A stretch of DNA of 37,693 nucleotides from a virus. The notes under the pieces are model-generated. The model was not told the DNA's origin, ran no database searches, and was given only the letters and a program-made list of their open reading frames with translations. Shown piece by piece: positions 17,438 through 24,939 of this stretch. Positions within the stretch are counted from its first letter, which is position 1. The number at the start of each line of letters is the position of its first letter. The DNA is taken from the IMG/VR virus record IMGVR_UViG_3300017735_000033, positions 1 to 37,693 of that record. One strand, 5' to 3'. The translations under genes and the position numbers were made by a program.

Positions 17438-18475
17438 TTACGCTTTTACGCAGAACGCGGATTCAGGGCGAAGGACGCCATGTCCGACAGCGTACTTAGC
17501 AAGCATTGCTGTACCCTGTTTGGTCATGATGTACTCTTGCTCTACGGCGAGGTCAAGAAGCTTGACTGTACCGATAGCGCTCTTCTGTCCACCAAGAATT
17601 GGAAGAACAGTAGAGAAGTCCTTGTTGTATCCTGTACCACCACCATGAACGTCATTGTTCACGTTGTCAGAGTCAGTATCTGCACCTGTAGCAGCGCTGA
17701 GGTCTGTGCCTGCAATGCTTGAGATGTGATTAGACTTGACGATTGTGATACCTGCTAACTCAGCAATCTTACCTGTAGCTACAGAACCATTGCCTGCTGC
17801 TGTGTCGGTGTTGATTGCAATATTGTCAGTTGTTACCAACTCGTAGTAACGAGAAGGGTCGAGGATGACGAAACGGTCGTCCGAAGGAACATCGTTCTCG
17901 TCCATCTTCTGAGCGGCAGTACCAATAATCTTGATAATGTCCTCAGCAGCCTCAGACGCTGTGATGCCGTTGGCGTTTAGGTTGACTGTGATACCACCCT
18001 TAGCGCCATCGAAGGCTACGTCAGCAGCAGTTTCCGCAGCAGCAACAAGAGTCTTCATTGTTGCAAGGTCGAAACGCTTTGCAAGCGCGCGTCCTAGTTC
18101 TGCTGAGTATGTGCTACGAACGTCAAAGTGGGACTTTAGTTCGTCAATGTTAGCAACGAATGTTGCGGCGATAAGCATATCATCAATAGCGATTGTACGC
18201 TCACCGTGTTTGATTTGTTGTGCATAGCCGTTGCTTGATTCAAGAACGTCTTGTCCAACTGAGAAGTACTTCGCTTCTGCCGAACCAATAACAGGGAATT
18301 GGGCTTCCTTGCCACTAGAAATAGTGCGAACGGTATGAAGGTCTTTCATAACATTGCTCTCTTCAAAGGTGGTTAGGATTTCATTGCTGAATACTTTGAG
18401 AAACAAAGCATCTGCATTACCTGTGCCATTGATTTGACCTACGCGAGATACTGTATTTACGACACCATTTGCCAT
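17438..18475 (-). CDS. Major capsid protein (gp10A-like)
   Basis: This is a 345-residue HK97-fold major capsid protein of the T7 type, same length class as T7 gp10A (345). Family stretches include DALFLKVFSNEILTTFEES, KEAQFPVIGSAEAKYFSVGQ and RFVILDPSRYYELV. The ATG is preceded by the perfect ribosome site AAGGAGATATAAAACT, essentially the T7 gene 10 site, which fits very high expression. A 138-base intergenic region upstream likely holds a late phage promoter. A strong terminator follows. No frameshift product like gp10B is evident. Confidence 0.96.
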   Translation of the reverse strand: MANGVVNTVSRVGQINGTGNADALFLKVFSNEILTTFEESNVMKDLHTVRTISSGKEAQFPVIGSAEAKYFSVGQDVLESSNGYAQQIKHGERTIAIDDMLIAATFVANIDELKSHFDVRSTYSAELGRALAKRFDLATMKTLVAAAETAADVAFDGAKGGITVNLNANGITASEAAEDIIKIIGTAAQKMDENDVPSDDRFVILDPSRYYELVTTDNIAINTDTAAGNGSVATGKIAELAGITIVKSNHISSIAGTDLSAATGADTDSDNVNNDVHGGGTGYNKDFSTVLPILGGQKSAIGTVKLLDLAVEQEYIMTKQGTAMLAKYAVGHGVLRPESAFCVKA

Positions 18476-18613
18476 AGTTTTATATCTCCTTATTTAGGGG
18501 GTTATTATTATTGTTAGTTGTGCTTTTGTCTTCTCACACATTTCCAAGTATGTTATCCGTCGCAACGGGCATATATTTACTTTGTATAATTAAACGAAAT
18601 TTATAGAAGAGTT
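18476..18613 (-). promoter_or_regulatory. Capsid leader with strong ribosome site, likely late promoter
   Basis: This 138-base gene-free stretch precedes the capsid gene on the minus strand. It ends in AAGGAG seven to ten bases before the ATG, the clearest Shine-Dalgarno in the window. It contains the A/C-rich string AACAATAATAATAACCCC, similar to the leader of the SSB gene at 29661-29706. A promoter for the phage RNA polymerase is expected here by analogy with T7, but I cannot identify its consensus. Confidence 0.55.
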
Positions 18614-18745
18614 TTACTTCTTCTTCTTTTTCTTAGGAAAGCCTTTTTTCATATTATTGTAGGCTTTGCTAGAAACTGTTGATTTTTTCTTAGACCGACT
18701 GATTCCTAGTCGTTTACGTCTATTAATATTTTCATATAGGCTCAT
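18614..18745 (-). CDS. Very basic 43-aa phage protein
   Basis: Forty-three codons run from ATG 18745 to TAA at 18614-18616. The product begins MSLYENINRRKRLGISRSKK and ends KKGFPKKKKKK. I recognise this as a small basic protein widespread in marine and enteric podoviruses next to structural genes, with no assigned function. Its start is two bases after the stop of the 86-residue basic gene. It may bind nucleic acid in the virion or during assembly; that is inference from charge only. Confidence 0.8.
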   Translation of the reverse strand: MSLYENINRRKRLGISRSKKKSTVSSKAYNNMKKGFPKKKKKK

Positions 18746-18747
18746 AA

Positions 18748-19008
18748 TTATCTACACTTCCATCTACGGAGAGCCAAAGCTTTACGCGTTGGTCTACCTT
18801 TTTTATCTTTCATGGCGCCTTTAGCGCCCTTCATGCGCGCACAGAATGAACGCTTACGTGCCGCCCTTTTACCTGTGGGCTTGCTCTCAGTTACAGGAGC
18901 TTTTAAATTACTACCTGTCTTAGAATTATAGTGTTTTCTCCCCGCCGCCGTCAGTCCGCCTTTTTTGGACTTGTGTTTTTTGGTTAGAGAGACACCTTTT
19001 CTTTTCAC
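18748..19008 (-). CDS. Conserved basic phage protein (DUF6321-like), 86 aa
   Basis: This 86-residue, strongly basic protein contains GGLTAAGRKHYNSKTGSNLK, TGKRAARKRSFCARM and RPTRKALALRRWKC. Together these are typical of a conserved phage and bacterial family of unknown role that I believe is DUF6321. The start is GTG sharing its G with the TAG stop of the holin-like gene (TAGTG). The end is two bases before the next basic mini-gene. Placed between scaffold and capsid, it may be a virion or DNA-binding component. Confidence 0.8.
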   Translation of the reverse strand: MKRKGVSLTKKHKSKKGGLTAAGRKHYNSKTGSNLKAPVTESKPTGKRAARKRSFCARMKGAKGAMKDKKGRPTRKALALRRWKCR

Positions 19009-19394
19009 TATTTAATTTGTGAAGAGCCAAAGTAAAAACCAATGATGGCATAGAGGGCTTGTACCACGCTCGGATGGAGGAGGAATCCTTGTTGAGTTTC
19101 ATAAACATCTCTAGCGAATATCCACCAACCTTTGGTAACTTCTACAGTTACGCCGTGTTGTGAAAATGCCATGATAAATGGAACAACAACGATTGCGAAA
19201 AGAACCGTAGCGACGATACCTCTACGCACCCAAACGCCACCGCGAGCCGCGGCTTTGTCAGCACTTGTATCTGCGCCTTCCTGTTTTCTTAACATGAGTT
19301 CGACTTGTGTTTGCTGTGCTTGAACCATAGTGCCGATAAGCTTAAATATAAAGCCACTCACGGCACCGCCAAACATGGGTAGTAGGGTTTCCAT
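19008..19394 (-). CDS. Membrane protein, GTA-type three-TM holin candidate
   Basis: The 128-residue protein has three hydrophobic segments: about residues 8-24 (GGAVSGFIFKLIGTM), 58-80 (RRGIVATVLFAIVVVPFIMAF) and 107-123 (SVVQALYAIIGFYFG). A charged Gln/Glu/Arg/Lys region lies between the first two. The layout matches the three-TM holin family associated with gene-transfer agents and marine podoviruses. It lies between scaffold and the basic genes, which is not the canonical T7 holin position. There may be two holin-like functions in this phage, or this one may be a virion membrane protein. Confidence 0.65.
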   Translation of the reverse strand: METLLPMFGGAVSGFIFKLIGTMVQAQQTQVELMLRKQEGADTSADKAAARGGVWVRRGIVATVLFAIVVVPFIMAFSQHGVTVEVTKGWWIFARDVYETQQGFLLHPSVVQALYAIIGFYFGSSQIK

Positions 19395-19401
19395 AATTTT
19401 A

Positions 19402-20175
19402 TTAGATGTTAGATATTGCTAGTCGTTGTTCGACTTGATTTCGGTATGCAGGGTCTGCTGTATATTGTTTAGAACGCATAGCTTCAGTTACCTGAGCGCG
19501 CGATGTAAACGGAGCTATTGCAGCACCCGTAGTTGAGCCTTGCATAGGCTTAGGAGCGACTCCGCCTTTGTATTGTGCATACAAGGCTTTAACAGCAAAC
19601 TTTGCTTGGTCTACTGTGCCACTCTCGACAGTCTCGTTGTATGCGGTGAGGTCTGCATCAGACAAGGTTTCCCCCGCCCACTCTGACATCGCTTCATACT
19701 CTGACTTGCCACCAATCTCGCTAAAGATGGCTTGAGATTGTTGTTCAATAATTGCTTCTTGTCCTGCAATGTATTGGTCAACCATATCTTTACCTAAACC
19801 AACTTCTGCGAGTTTCTCGTAGGTTGTTTCAGATAATTGTCCATTATCAGCAAATTCAGCGGAGGCATTTTCGATTGTGCCTAACTGCGCTGTCTCTTCT
19901 GCGGACTCCGTTGCTTCTTCTTCAGAAGTGTCTACTTCTTCGCCACCAGATTGTTTACCTTCTAGTTCTGCGTAAGCATTAGCCATGTCTTCGGCTGACT
20001 GAAATTTCTCAGGGAGCCACTCAGGGCGGTCTTCTGAAACTTCAGGTGTTGTTCCTTCAGCGACTGCTTCAGGATTTTCTGTTGCTTTGGCGTCGATAGC
20101 CGCAGCTTCCTCTTCAAGAGTAATATTCTCTGAAGAAGTGTTGTCGTTAATTTCGACTTTTTCGTATTCTGCCAT
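19402..20175 (-). CDS. Scaffolding / capsid assembly protein (gp9-like)
   Basis: This is a 257-residue acidic protein located between portal and capsid, the place of T7 gp9 (307 aa). It has long Glu/Ala-rich disordered stretches (EEEAAAIDAKATENPEAVAE), the scaffold-type PEWLPEKFQSAEDMANAYAE motif and a basic C-terminal end. That is typical of podovirus scaffolds. It directs prohead assembly and is removed before packaging. Acidic, helical and poorly conserved sequence is normal for the family. Confidence 0.9.
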   Translation of the reverse strand: MAEYEKVEINDNTSSENITLEEEAAAIDAKATENPEAVAEGTTPEVSEDRPEWLPEKFQSAEDMANAYAELEGKQSGGEEVDTSEEEATESAEETAQLGTIENASAEFADNGQLSETTYEKLAEVGLGKDMVDQYIAGQEAIIEQQSQAIFSEIGGKSEYEAMSEWAGETLSDADLTAYNETVESGTVDQAKFAVKALYAQYKGGVAPKPMQGSTTGAAIAPFTSRAQVTEAMRSKQYTADPAYRNQVEQRLAISNI

Positions 20176-20207
20176 AATTACTATACCTTGCTATGTTTGT
20201 TTTTGAG

Positions 20208-21746
20208 TTATTGTTCTTCTTGTTGAACGTCGGGGTCGTTCGGTAAATCAGCGAGCGCCTTAACTCCTGCGGGCGCCGCCTTTTGTAGTAGCTGCATTTG
20301 CTGTGCTTGCTGTTGTTCAGCTTGCATCGCCTCTGCATCTTTGATTAGCCCGTCGGTTTTAATACCAAGAGCGGTTGCTCTACGGGCAAAGTATTCATTT
20401 ACATTAACAAACTGTGCTACAGCTTCAGCACCGACAATTTGCGCGGCGCCTGCTAAGAACAAGTCTAGCTTCTGTAAATCATTACCACGTCCTAGAGCTT
20501 CGACACCTGTAATGATAACAGGATTGACCACATCTTTAGGCAGCTTCGGTAATTTCTTAGTCTTATTAAGGACTGATAAAAGTCTATTTACCAAAGGTAG
20601 TTGTAATTCATTACTTAACAACGAATACAATCCACCTAAGGCGCTCTCTAGCTCTTGAGAGAGCATTCTAATTTCTTCGGCTGTAACACGCTCTGCGTTA
20701 CGAACAACTCCTGAGGTAAGGAGGAAAGCCTGTCCGAGTCTGTCCTTGATGACATTAATAGTCTCTTGGGCGACTCTGAAGTCGTTAGCTTTCTGTGTCT
20801 GCAATACTGTGACGTCCGCAGCATTCCCCTGTACGATAGAACCGTTGTCGGCTTCTGCTAACACCTTGCCACGGGTCGTTCCGTTAGGATTAACCAAGAA
20901 CAACGTCTTAGCGGCAATCGCCGAGCCTTCGACAATAGCTTGTGTCAAAGCTTCTAGGGACTGTAGGTCGCCGAGATATTCTTCTACATATCCTCGACCA
21001 TAATCTTCTCCGTCTATTTTTGAGAATCGGAGAGCAATGAAAGGAGCTTTGTTAATATCGAACGTGCCTTCTGTCTCAGGGATTCGTACGCCATTAATAT
21101 CTTGGAACATGTGCCATTTATTGCCTTCTCTAATGCAAGCAGTAAAGAGTTCACATTCTTCGCTAGGCGCTTTACCTGAAGCAAGAGATGCTTGTTTAAT
21201 TTCGTCAGAGAGTGTTTCATAAGATACTGTTTCCTTGGTTGCGATTTTTATTACGTTACCCATCGGGTCGCGTTTGATGACATATCGGTCTAGGTGGAAT
21301 ACGCGCATACCGCCATCTTCGGGGAGATATATAAGAGCGTTACCTGTGACCACTAATTGTTTAAGAGCTTCGTGAACCCCTACGCGATAAGACTGTTGTG
21401 AGATTTCACTCATCACCGTTTCTTCAACTTGTTGTAGGGACTTCTCTATTTCAGAGATAAGAGCTTCGTCGGCGCCTTCTTCCTTGATTGCAAAAGAATC
21501 AATGTTAAGGCGAAAAAATGGGGCGTTAGGTGGCAGAAGAGCCAATAGTAATTTAGATGCAAGGTTGTTAACTCCACGCGCACCTACGCCCGCAAAAGGT
21601 GTGTCTAGTCGGCTAGATGCCCCGAAACCTTCTTCGGGCATGATGTAAGGGAGTGTAAGTTTGGAGGCTGTGCGCGCTCTATCCAAATAGGAGTTTCTAT
21701 CCCCTTCACATTTATGGTAGATTTGCTCTGCTGTTTGATAATTCAT
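20208..21746 (-). CDS. Portal / head-tail connector protein (gp8-like)
   Basis: This is a 512-residue portal, close to T7 gp8 (536). Family segments visible are GARGVNNLASKLLLALLPPN near residue 70, PEDGGMRVFHLDRYVIKRD in the middle and VVRNAERVTAEEIRMLSQEL towards the C-terminus. It forms the dodecameric channel at one capsid vertex for packaging and ejection. The C-terminus is Gln-rich (AEQQQAQQMQLLQ). It is preceded by the 81-residue gene and followed by the scaffold gene, matching T7 order. Confidence 0.96.
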   Translation of the reverse strand: MNYQTAEQIYHKCEGDRNSYLDRARTASKLTLPYIMPEEGFGASSRLDTPFAGVGARGVNNLASKLLLALLPPNAPFFRLNIDSFAIKEEGADEALISEIEKSLQQVEETVMSEISQQSYRVGVHEALKQLVVTGNALIYLPEDGGMRVFHLDRYVIKRDPMGNVIKIATKETVSYETLSDEIKQASLASGKAPSEECELFTACIREGNKWHMFQDINGVRIPETEGTFDINKAPFIALRFSKIDGEDYGRGYVEEYLGDLQSLEALTQAIVEGSAIAAKTLFLVNPNGTTRGKVLAEADNGSIVQGNAADVTVLQTQKANDFRVAQETINVIKDRLGQAFLLTSGVVRNAERVTAEEIRMLSQELESALGGLYSLLSNELQLPLVNRLLSVLNKTKKLPKLPKDVVNPVIITGVEALGRGNDLQKLDLFLAGAAQIVGAEAVAQFVNVNEYFARRATALGIKTDGLIKDAEAMQAEQQQAQQMQLLQKAAPAGVKALADLPNDPDVQQEEQ

Positions 21747-21748
21747 AT

Positions 21749-21994
21749 TTATTCGCCTGAATCAACGAGTTCTCCGTCAACTTCAGGTTCTTCAGTTTCA
21801 AATTCGGAGGCTTGGATATCAAATCCTAGTTCTCCTCCTTTAGCTATAATTTCTTCAACCGTAGTCTTTAAAACTAAAAACTCTTGATTAGTTGTAAGGG
21901 TAGAATCCGCACCTGCTATTCCTACGGTGTAAGCAGTCTGCGCCTCATCATAAGTAAGCCAATAAAGTTCATTTGTTATTTCTACTTCAATCAT
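21749..21994 (-). CDS. Small acidic protein before portal, 81 aa
   Basis: I cannot assign this 81-residue protein. It is acidic throughout, ending EPEVDGELVDSGE. The N-terminal part alternates hydrophobic and polar residues (MIEVEITNELYWLTYDEAQ), suggesting a small beta/alpha domain. Its start overlaps the stop of the BspA-like gene by 4 bases (ATGA), and it ends two bases before the portal start. Small proteins of this kind often precede portals in marine podoviruses. Confidence 0.65.
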   Translation of the reverse strand: MIEVEITNELYWLTYDEAQTAYTVGIAGADSTLTTNQEFLVLKTTVEEIIAKGGELGFDIQASEFETEEPEVDGELVDSGE

Positions 21995-22971
21995 AAATAT
22001 TCTACTCCTCCACCATCGTTAATTGTTCCATTACCTAACTTTTGTTTAAGGATGTTACGCGCTTTATATCCCATATATAAGGAATTATAAAACTGTCCGT
22101 GTTTAAAATAATTTGATTTGGATTGTGTACTCCCTGTTCCTGAGTGAAAGGTCATTGCAGAACCTTTAGGGTCTTGAATGTTTTCAGACCACCTAAGAAG
22201 TAATTTAGTGTAATCTAAGGTTGTCATAGCCGCCTTCCAAAACATTTGGTATAGGTTAGTTACACGTCTTACGTCTAACTTATCACAGTTAACATTAAGT
22301 TTTTTATTAGCTTGATTACTTGGATTGTTATTTCTAAATGTACCGCTTAAATTCGTTAGGTTATCAGATTTAAAATTAAGAAAATCAACATCTGTGAGTG
22401 CTGAATTTTCTGCAAAAGTATTGTCTAATGAGCTAACCACTTCTGTACCGTTTTGCGTTTTATAACTAACTTTAGTTAAGTTAGGATGATTTTTAAATCT
22501 ATAATTAAAACATTCAGGGAACCAACCATTATTACCAAATTTAATCTCTTTAATGTTATCTTTCCAAAGATGCGCGGCTACCCTAGTAGGTTGAATTACA
22601 GGACAGTAACCTCTAATTGTTATTGTTGGAGTATAAAATGCCCCTTGACCAACTCCGTGGTCATCAAATGTATAAACATGCAGACAATTAAAAGACCTAC
22701 CTTTATATTCATTCGATGTCCCATCACCCCAATCAACATGAAAATGAAAATGTTTAGGAAAGTAAGCCAAAGGATTATCTTCGCCACTCACTACGGGTAA
22801 TCCTGTAGCACTATAAGGGACTTTAAAGACAGGTATTTTTACAACACGTTGAGTATCCGAAGAATATAGTCGATAAAAACTTAGTTTAAATTCAGTTCCT
22901 GAGCCAAACCCATTAACACCTGCACACGGTTCTTTTGTTACAGGACGCGCCTGAGGGCTAATTTGATACAT
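21991..22971 (-). CDS. BspA-like (DUF285-type) repeat protein with PKD-like motif
   Basis: This 326-residue protein has a DWGDG turn at residues 80-84 within FHFHVDWGDGTSNEYK, which is PKD-like. Residues about 138-262 have Leu/Asn repeats typical of BspA-like surface proteins (NPNLTKV-type units, LTNLSGTFRNNN, NLYQMFWKA, LLLRWSENIQ). These repeats bind surfaces and other proteins in bacteria. Base composition is more AT-rich than the virion genes nearby. It overlaps the next gene by 4 bases and the preceding one by 1. It may be a head- or tail-associated adhesion protein; no signal peptide is seen. Confidence 0.7.
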   Translation of the reverse strand: MYQISPQARPVTKEPCAGVNGFGSGTEFKLSFYRLYSSDTQRVVKIPVFKVPYSATGLPVVSGEDNPLAYFPKHFHFHVDWGDGTSNEYKGRSFNCLHVYTFDDHGVGQGAFYTPTITIRGYCPVIQPTRVAAHLWKDNIKEIKFGNNGWFPECFNYRFKNHPNLTKVSYKTQNGTEVVSSLDNTFAENSALTDVDFLNFKSDNLTNLSGTFRNNNPSNQANKKLNVNCDKLDVRRVTNLYQMFWKAAMTTLDYTKLLLRWSENIQDPKGSAMTFHSGTGSTQSKSNYFKHGQFYNSLYMGYKARNILKQKLGNGTINDGGGVEYL

Positions 22972-23249
22972 TAATCAAAATCTTGAACTGATGTATAAAA
23001 CACGGAAGCTGAATTAGCGTTCGTTATTTTAATCCGTAAACGAGGTGCATTTGTCTTGAATATAATACCGCCAGACGCAGATAAAGAACCGCCTACGATA
23101 TCGTAGAAAGTTCCATTTATATCTTGTTGTAGGGTTACAACAGCATTCTGCCAATTAGTTGTTTGCACTAGTATATCGCCTTCACCGCCATGCCAACTAA
23201 AAGGTTCGCCGACGGTGTTGCCTGTATATTCTTTTATAGATGCGCCCAT
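22971..23249 (-). CDS. Beta-rich small protein, possible virion decoration, 92 aa
   Basis: I do not recognise this family. The 92-residue product is rich in Thr, Gly, Ser and Val with alternating hydrophobic positions (AVVTLQQDINGTFYDIVGG, RLRIKITNANSASVFYTSV). It looks like a small all-beta domain. It has no Cys and no membrane span. Placed one base from the BspA-like gene and ahead of portal, it may be a structural partner of that gene. The evidence is fold-like appearance and position only. Confidence 0.6.
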   Translation of the reverse strand: MGASIKEYTGNTVGEPFSWHGGEGDILVQTTNWQNAVVTLQQDINGTFYDIVGGSLSASGGIIFKTNAPRLRIKITNANSASVFYTSVQDFD

Positions 23250-23250
23250 A

Positions 23251-23448
23251 TTAGTAATTTACTCCTGAACCACCGCTGACACCTGTGTTAACAGAGGGGC
23301 GGGAGATACTTAGAGATTTAGTACCACGAGATTTACTACTTTTACGCGTCAAACGCTGAGAGCGGTTGTCTAGCTTCTTCACCTTTTTTACTGGAGGAGG
23401 AGGCGGCGCTACTGGAGGTGGCGGGTCGGGCATTTTGGGGGTTGACAT
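23251..23448 (-). CDS. Proline-rich basic small protein, about 65 aa
   Basis: The product has a striking polyproline start (PDPPPPVAPPPPPVKKVKK) followed by a Ser/Arg/Lys-rich segment (SQRLTRKSSKSRGTKSL) and a Gly/Ser tail. Small Pro-rich proteins of this type occur just upstream of portals in marine T7-like phages, with unknown role. I took ATG 23448; a second ATG six bases upstream at 23454 is also possible. It is probably disordered and may bind a virion or replication partner. Confidence 0.65.
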   Translation of the reverse strand: MSTPKMPDPPPPVAPPPPPVKKVKKLDNRSQRLTRKSSKSRGTKSLSISRPSVNTGVSGGSGVNY

Positions 23449-23461
23449 ACACATAATGATT

Positions 23462-23662
23462 TTATTCCATTTTTATGATATTATTTGTTTGTTCTTCTCT
23501 CTTAGAGATTAGAAAGCGAATAACGGAGCGTTGTCCGCTATAAAAGTCCATATCCCGTTGGTCTACCCGTTGAGTGAAATCCTTCATAGGAAAGACTTCT
23601 TCAAGCGACTTTAATAAGTCTTCGGGGACAATCGGGAAAGGCAACTGCATAGCATCTTTCAT
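23462..23662 (-). CDS. Small protein of unknown function, 66 aa
   Basis: This is a 66-residue protein with a distinctive central part (FPIVPEDLLKSLEEVFPMKDF) and a helical C-terminal region (SGQRSVIRFLISKREEQTNN). I associate similar small proteins with marine T7-like phage genomes near the structural module, but no function is known to me. It lies six bases after the diphosphohydrolase-like gene in an unbroken operon. Confidence 0.65.
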   Translation of the reverse strand: MKDAMQLPFPIVPEDLLKSLEEVFPMKDFTQRVDQRDMDFYSGQRSVIRFLISKREEQTNNIIKME

Positions 23663-23668
23663 ATAAGC

Positions 23669-24076
23669 CTACTTTCTTGGGGGTTTTATGTCGTTTAGTT
23701 CTTCAGGAAGGTGTCCTTCTTCAATCCATTTCTTAGTCTGAATGAGGCACATAGCGTTCCATATGATGGCGCCGCCGTGGTCTTCAGCGGTATCGTCTTC
23801 CATAAGCTGCCATAGGTGTCTGTATAGACTGTCTATATAACGACTCAGCGGAATACCCTTCTGCCAATTATCTCGCCCATACTTTGTGGCACCATCTTCA
23901 AACCTCTTAGAGACGGCTCGCAAAGCTTCGATAGGAATAAGGGACGGCATCCCCTTTCCACTCATTGCGTCGCGTACCGCTCCTGTATCGAACTCAGAGC
24001 GCGCCCCTGAGTCGGGTAGTGTTGAGTTAACTTTTTCCATAAGGTGTCCATAGGTTGATTGTTTTTGTTTTGTCAC
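23669..24076 (-). CDS. dATP/dGTP diphosphohydrolase-like protein (MazZ / DUF5664 type)
   Basis: This 135-residue protein shows the family stretch RFEDGATKYGRDNWQKGI at about residues 58-75. It also has YIDSLYRHLWQLMEDD and DHGGAIIWNAMCLI. The family includes cyanophage MazZ, an all-alpha MazG-like enzyme that hydrolyses dGTP and dATP. The start is GTG at 24076, chosen because AAAGGAG lies seven bases upstream; it overlaps the exonuclease gene by 50 bases. A role in shaping the nucleotide pool during infection is likely. No PurZ-like partner is seen, so this is not evidence for a 2-aminoadenine genome. Confidence 0.82.
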   Translation of the reverse strand: MTKQKQSTYGHLMEKVNSTLPDSGARSEFDTGAVRDAMSGKGMPSLIPIEALRAVSKRFEDGATKYGRDNWQKGIPLSRYIDSLYRHLWQLMEDDTAEDHGGAIIWNAMCLIQTKKWIEEGHLPEELNDIKPPRK

Positions 24077-24767
24077 AATAGTCTCCTTTCTGGAGAATGT
24101 ATGCTAACTGAGCATTCATAAGCGCGTCGGCTTCTGTCTGCCCCTTCTTCTCGTATTGAGCTACAACTGTATCCCAAGTGTAGCCATCTTTATCTAATAG
24201 CTTCTTAGCTGTAATAAGCCCTACGCCCGCACAACCTGCATAGCCGTCAACGCTGTCGCCTGCTAGGGTTTGTATGAGGTGGAACTGTCGGGCTTCTTCT
24301 TTTGTATTTTTAATATACTCATCCCTTAAATGATTATACCATTTTATAGGAAGTGTGTTGAAGTCCTTGTCACCACTCACCGCTGTATATTTTCGCGGAT
24401 GTTTAGTACATAGGATACCGCACAAGTCATCCGCTTCCATATTCTCAGCGATGGTTGACGTATAGTTATTACAAGTGAAGTCCCTTACCCATTGCAGACC
24501 CATAGGTTTTCTCTTACCTTTACGGTTGGCTTTGTAGAGAGGAAACAACTTATGTCTGAATGTCGTTTTAGGAGAGAAGATAATGTGAACGTCGTCCACC
24601 TTAGTCTTCTTCTTTATATTATTAATAAAAACAGACACCTCTTTCATAAGGCTAGACTCTGTGGTGTGTAGTGTCCACAAGTCCTCAGTCCATTTTGTTT
24701 CTACTTCGGAGGCAAAGCAGGCGCGGTACGCCATCATATCTCCATCAATTATCGCTGTTCTGTGCAT
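24027..24767 (-). CDS. 5'-3' exonuclease (T7 gp6-like, FEN family)
   Basis: This 246-residue FEN-type exonuclease degrades host DNA and removes RNA primers. Metal-binding and nuclease motifs are visible: AIIDGDMMAYRA at the N-terminus, YKANRKGKRKP (arch), NMEADDLCG, SGDKDFNTL, and the helix-three-turn-helix with GDSVDGYAGCAGVGLITAKKL. T7 gp6 is 300 residues. It overlaps the small coiled-coil gene upstream by 23 bases and the diphosphohydrolase-like gene downstream by 50, as part of the replication operon. Confidence 0.93.
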   Translation of the reverse strand: MHRTAIIDGDMMAYRACFASEVETKWTEDLWTLHTTESSLMKEVSVFINNIKKKTKVDDVHIIFSPKTTFRHKLFPLYKANRKGKRKPMGLQWVRDFTCNNYTSTIAENMEADDLCGILCTKHPRKYTAVSGDKDFNTLPIKWYNHLRDEYIKNTKEEARQFHLIQTLAGDSVDGYAGCAGVGLITAKKLLDKDGYTWDTVVAQYEKKGQTEADALMNAQLAYILQKGDYCDKTKTINLWTPYGKS

Positions 24768-24939
24768 GGTGTATAGTGTTTTTGATTACTTTAATTTCCT
24801 CTAAGACTTCATCTTCTAGGAGTTGTAAATCACCTAACTCTTTAGTGATTTCTCCTAGCTTTATTCTCTTCTTTTCTAGGCGGGCTGTAAGACCCTCTAG
24901 GTAGGCTCTATTTAAATCGTCGTTGTAGTCGATGGGCAT
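24745..24939 (-). CDS. Small coiled-coil protein, 64 aa
   Basis: The 64-residue protein is mostly a predicted coiled coil (LTARLEKKRIKLGEITKELG, LLEDEVLEEIKVIKN) after a short acidic N-terminus (MPIDYNDDLN). I chose ATG 24939 because its A overlaps the DNA polymerase stop (TAATG). A longer reading to 24957 would run six codons back into the polymerase gene. Function unknown; by context it may associate with replication proteins. Confidence 0.65.
   Translation of the reverse strand: MPIDYNDDLNRAYLEGLTARLEKKRIKLGEITKELGDLQLLEDEVLEEIKVIKNTIHHAQNSDN

Noticed and set aside
20147-20338. 63-codon minus-strand frame between portal and scaffold
   Set aside because: It lies mostly within the end of the portal gene in another frame, and its Arg/Asn/Lys-rich product has no support.
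23669-24767. Evidence for a 2-aminoadenine (Z) genome
   Set aside because: A MazZ-like gene alone is insufficient; PurZ and DatZ are not visible and the polymerase is an ordinary T7-type enzyme.
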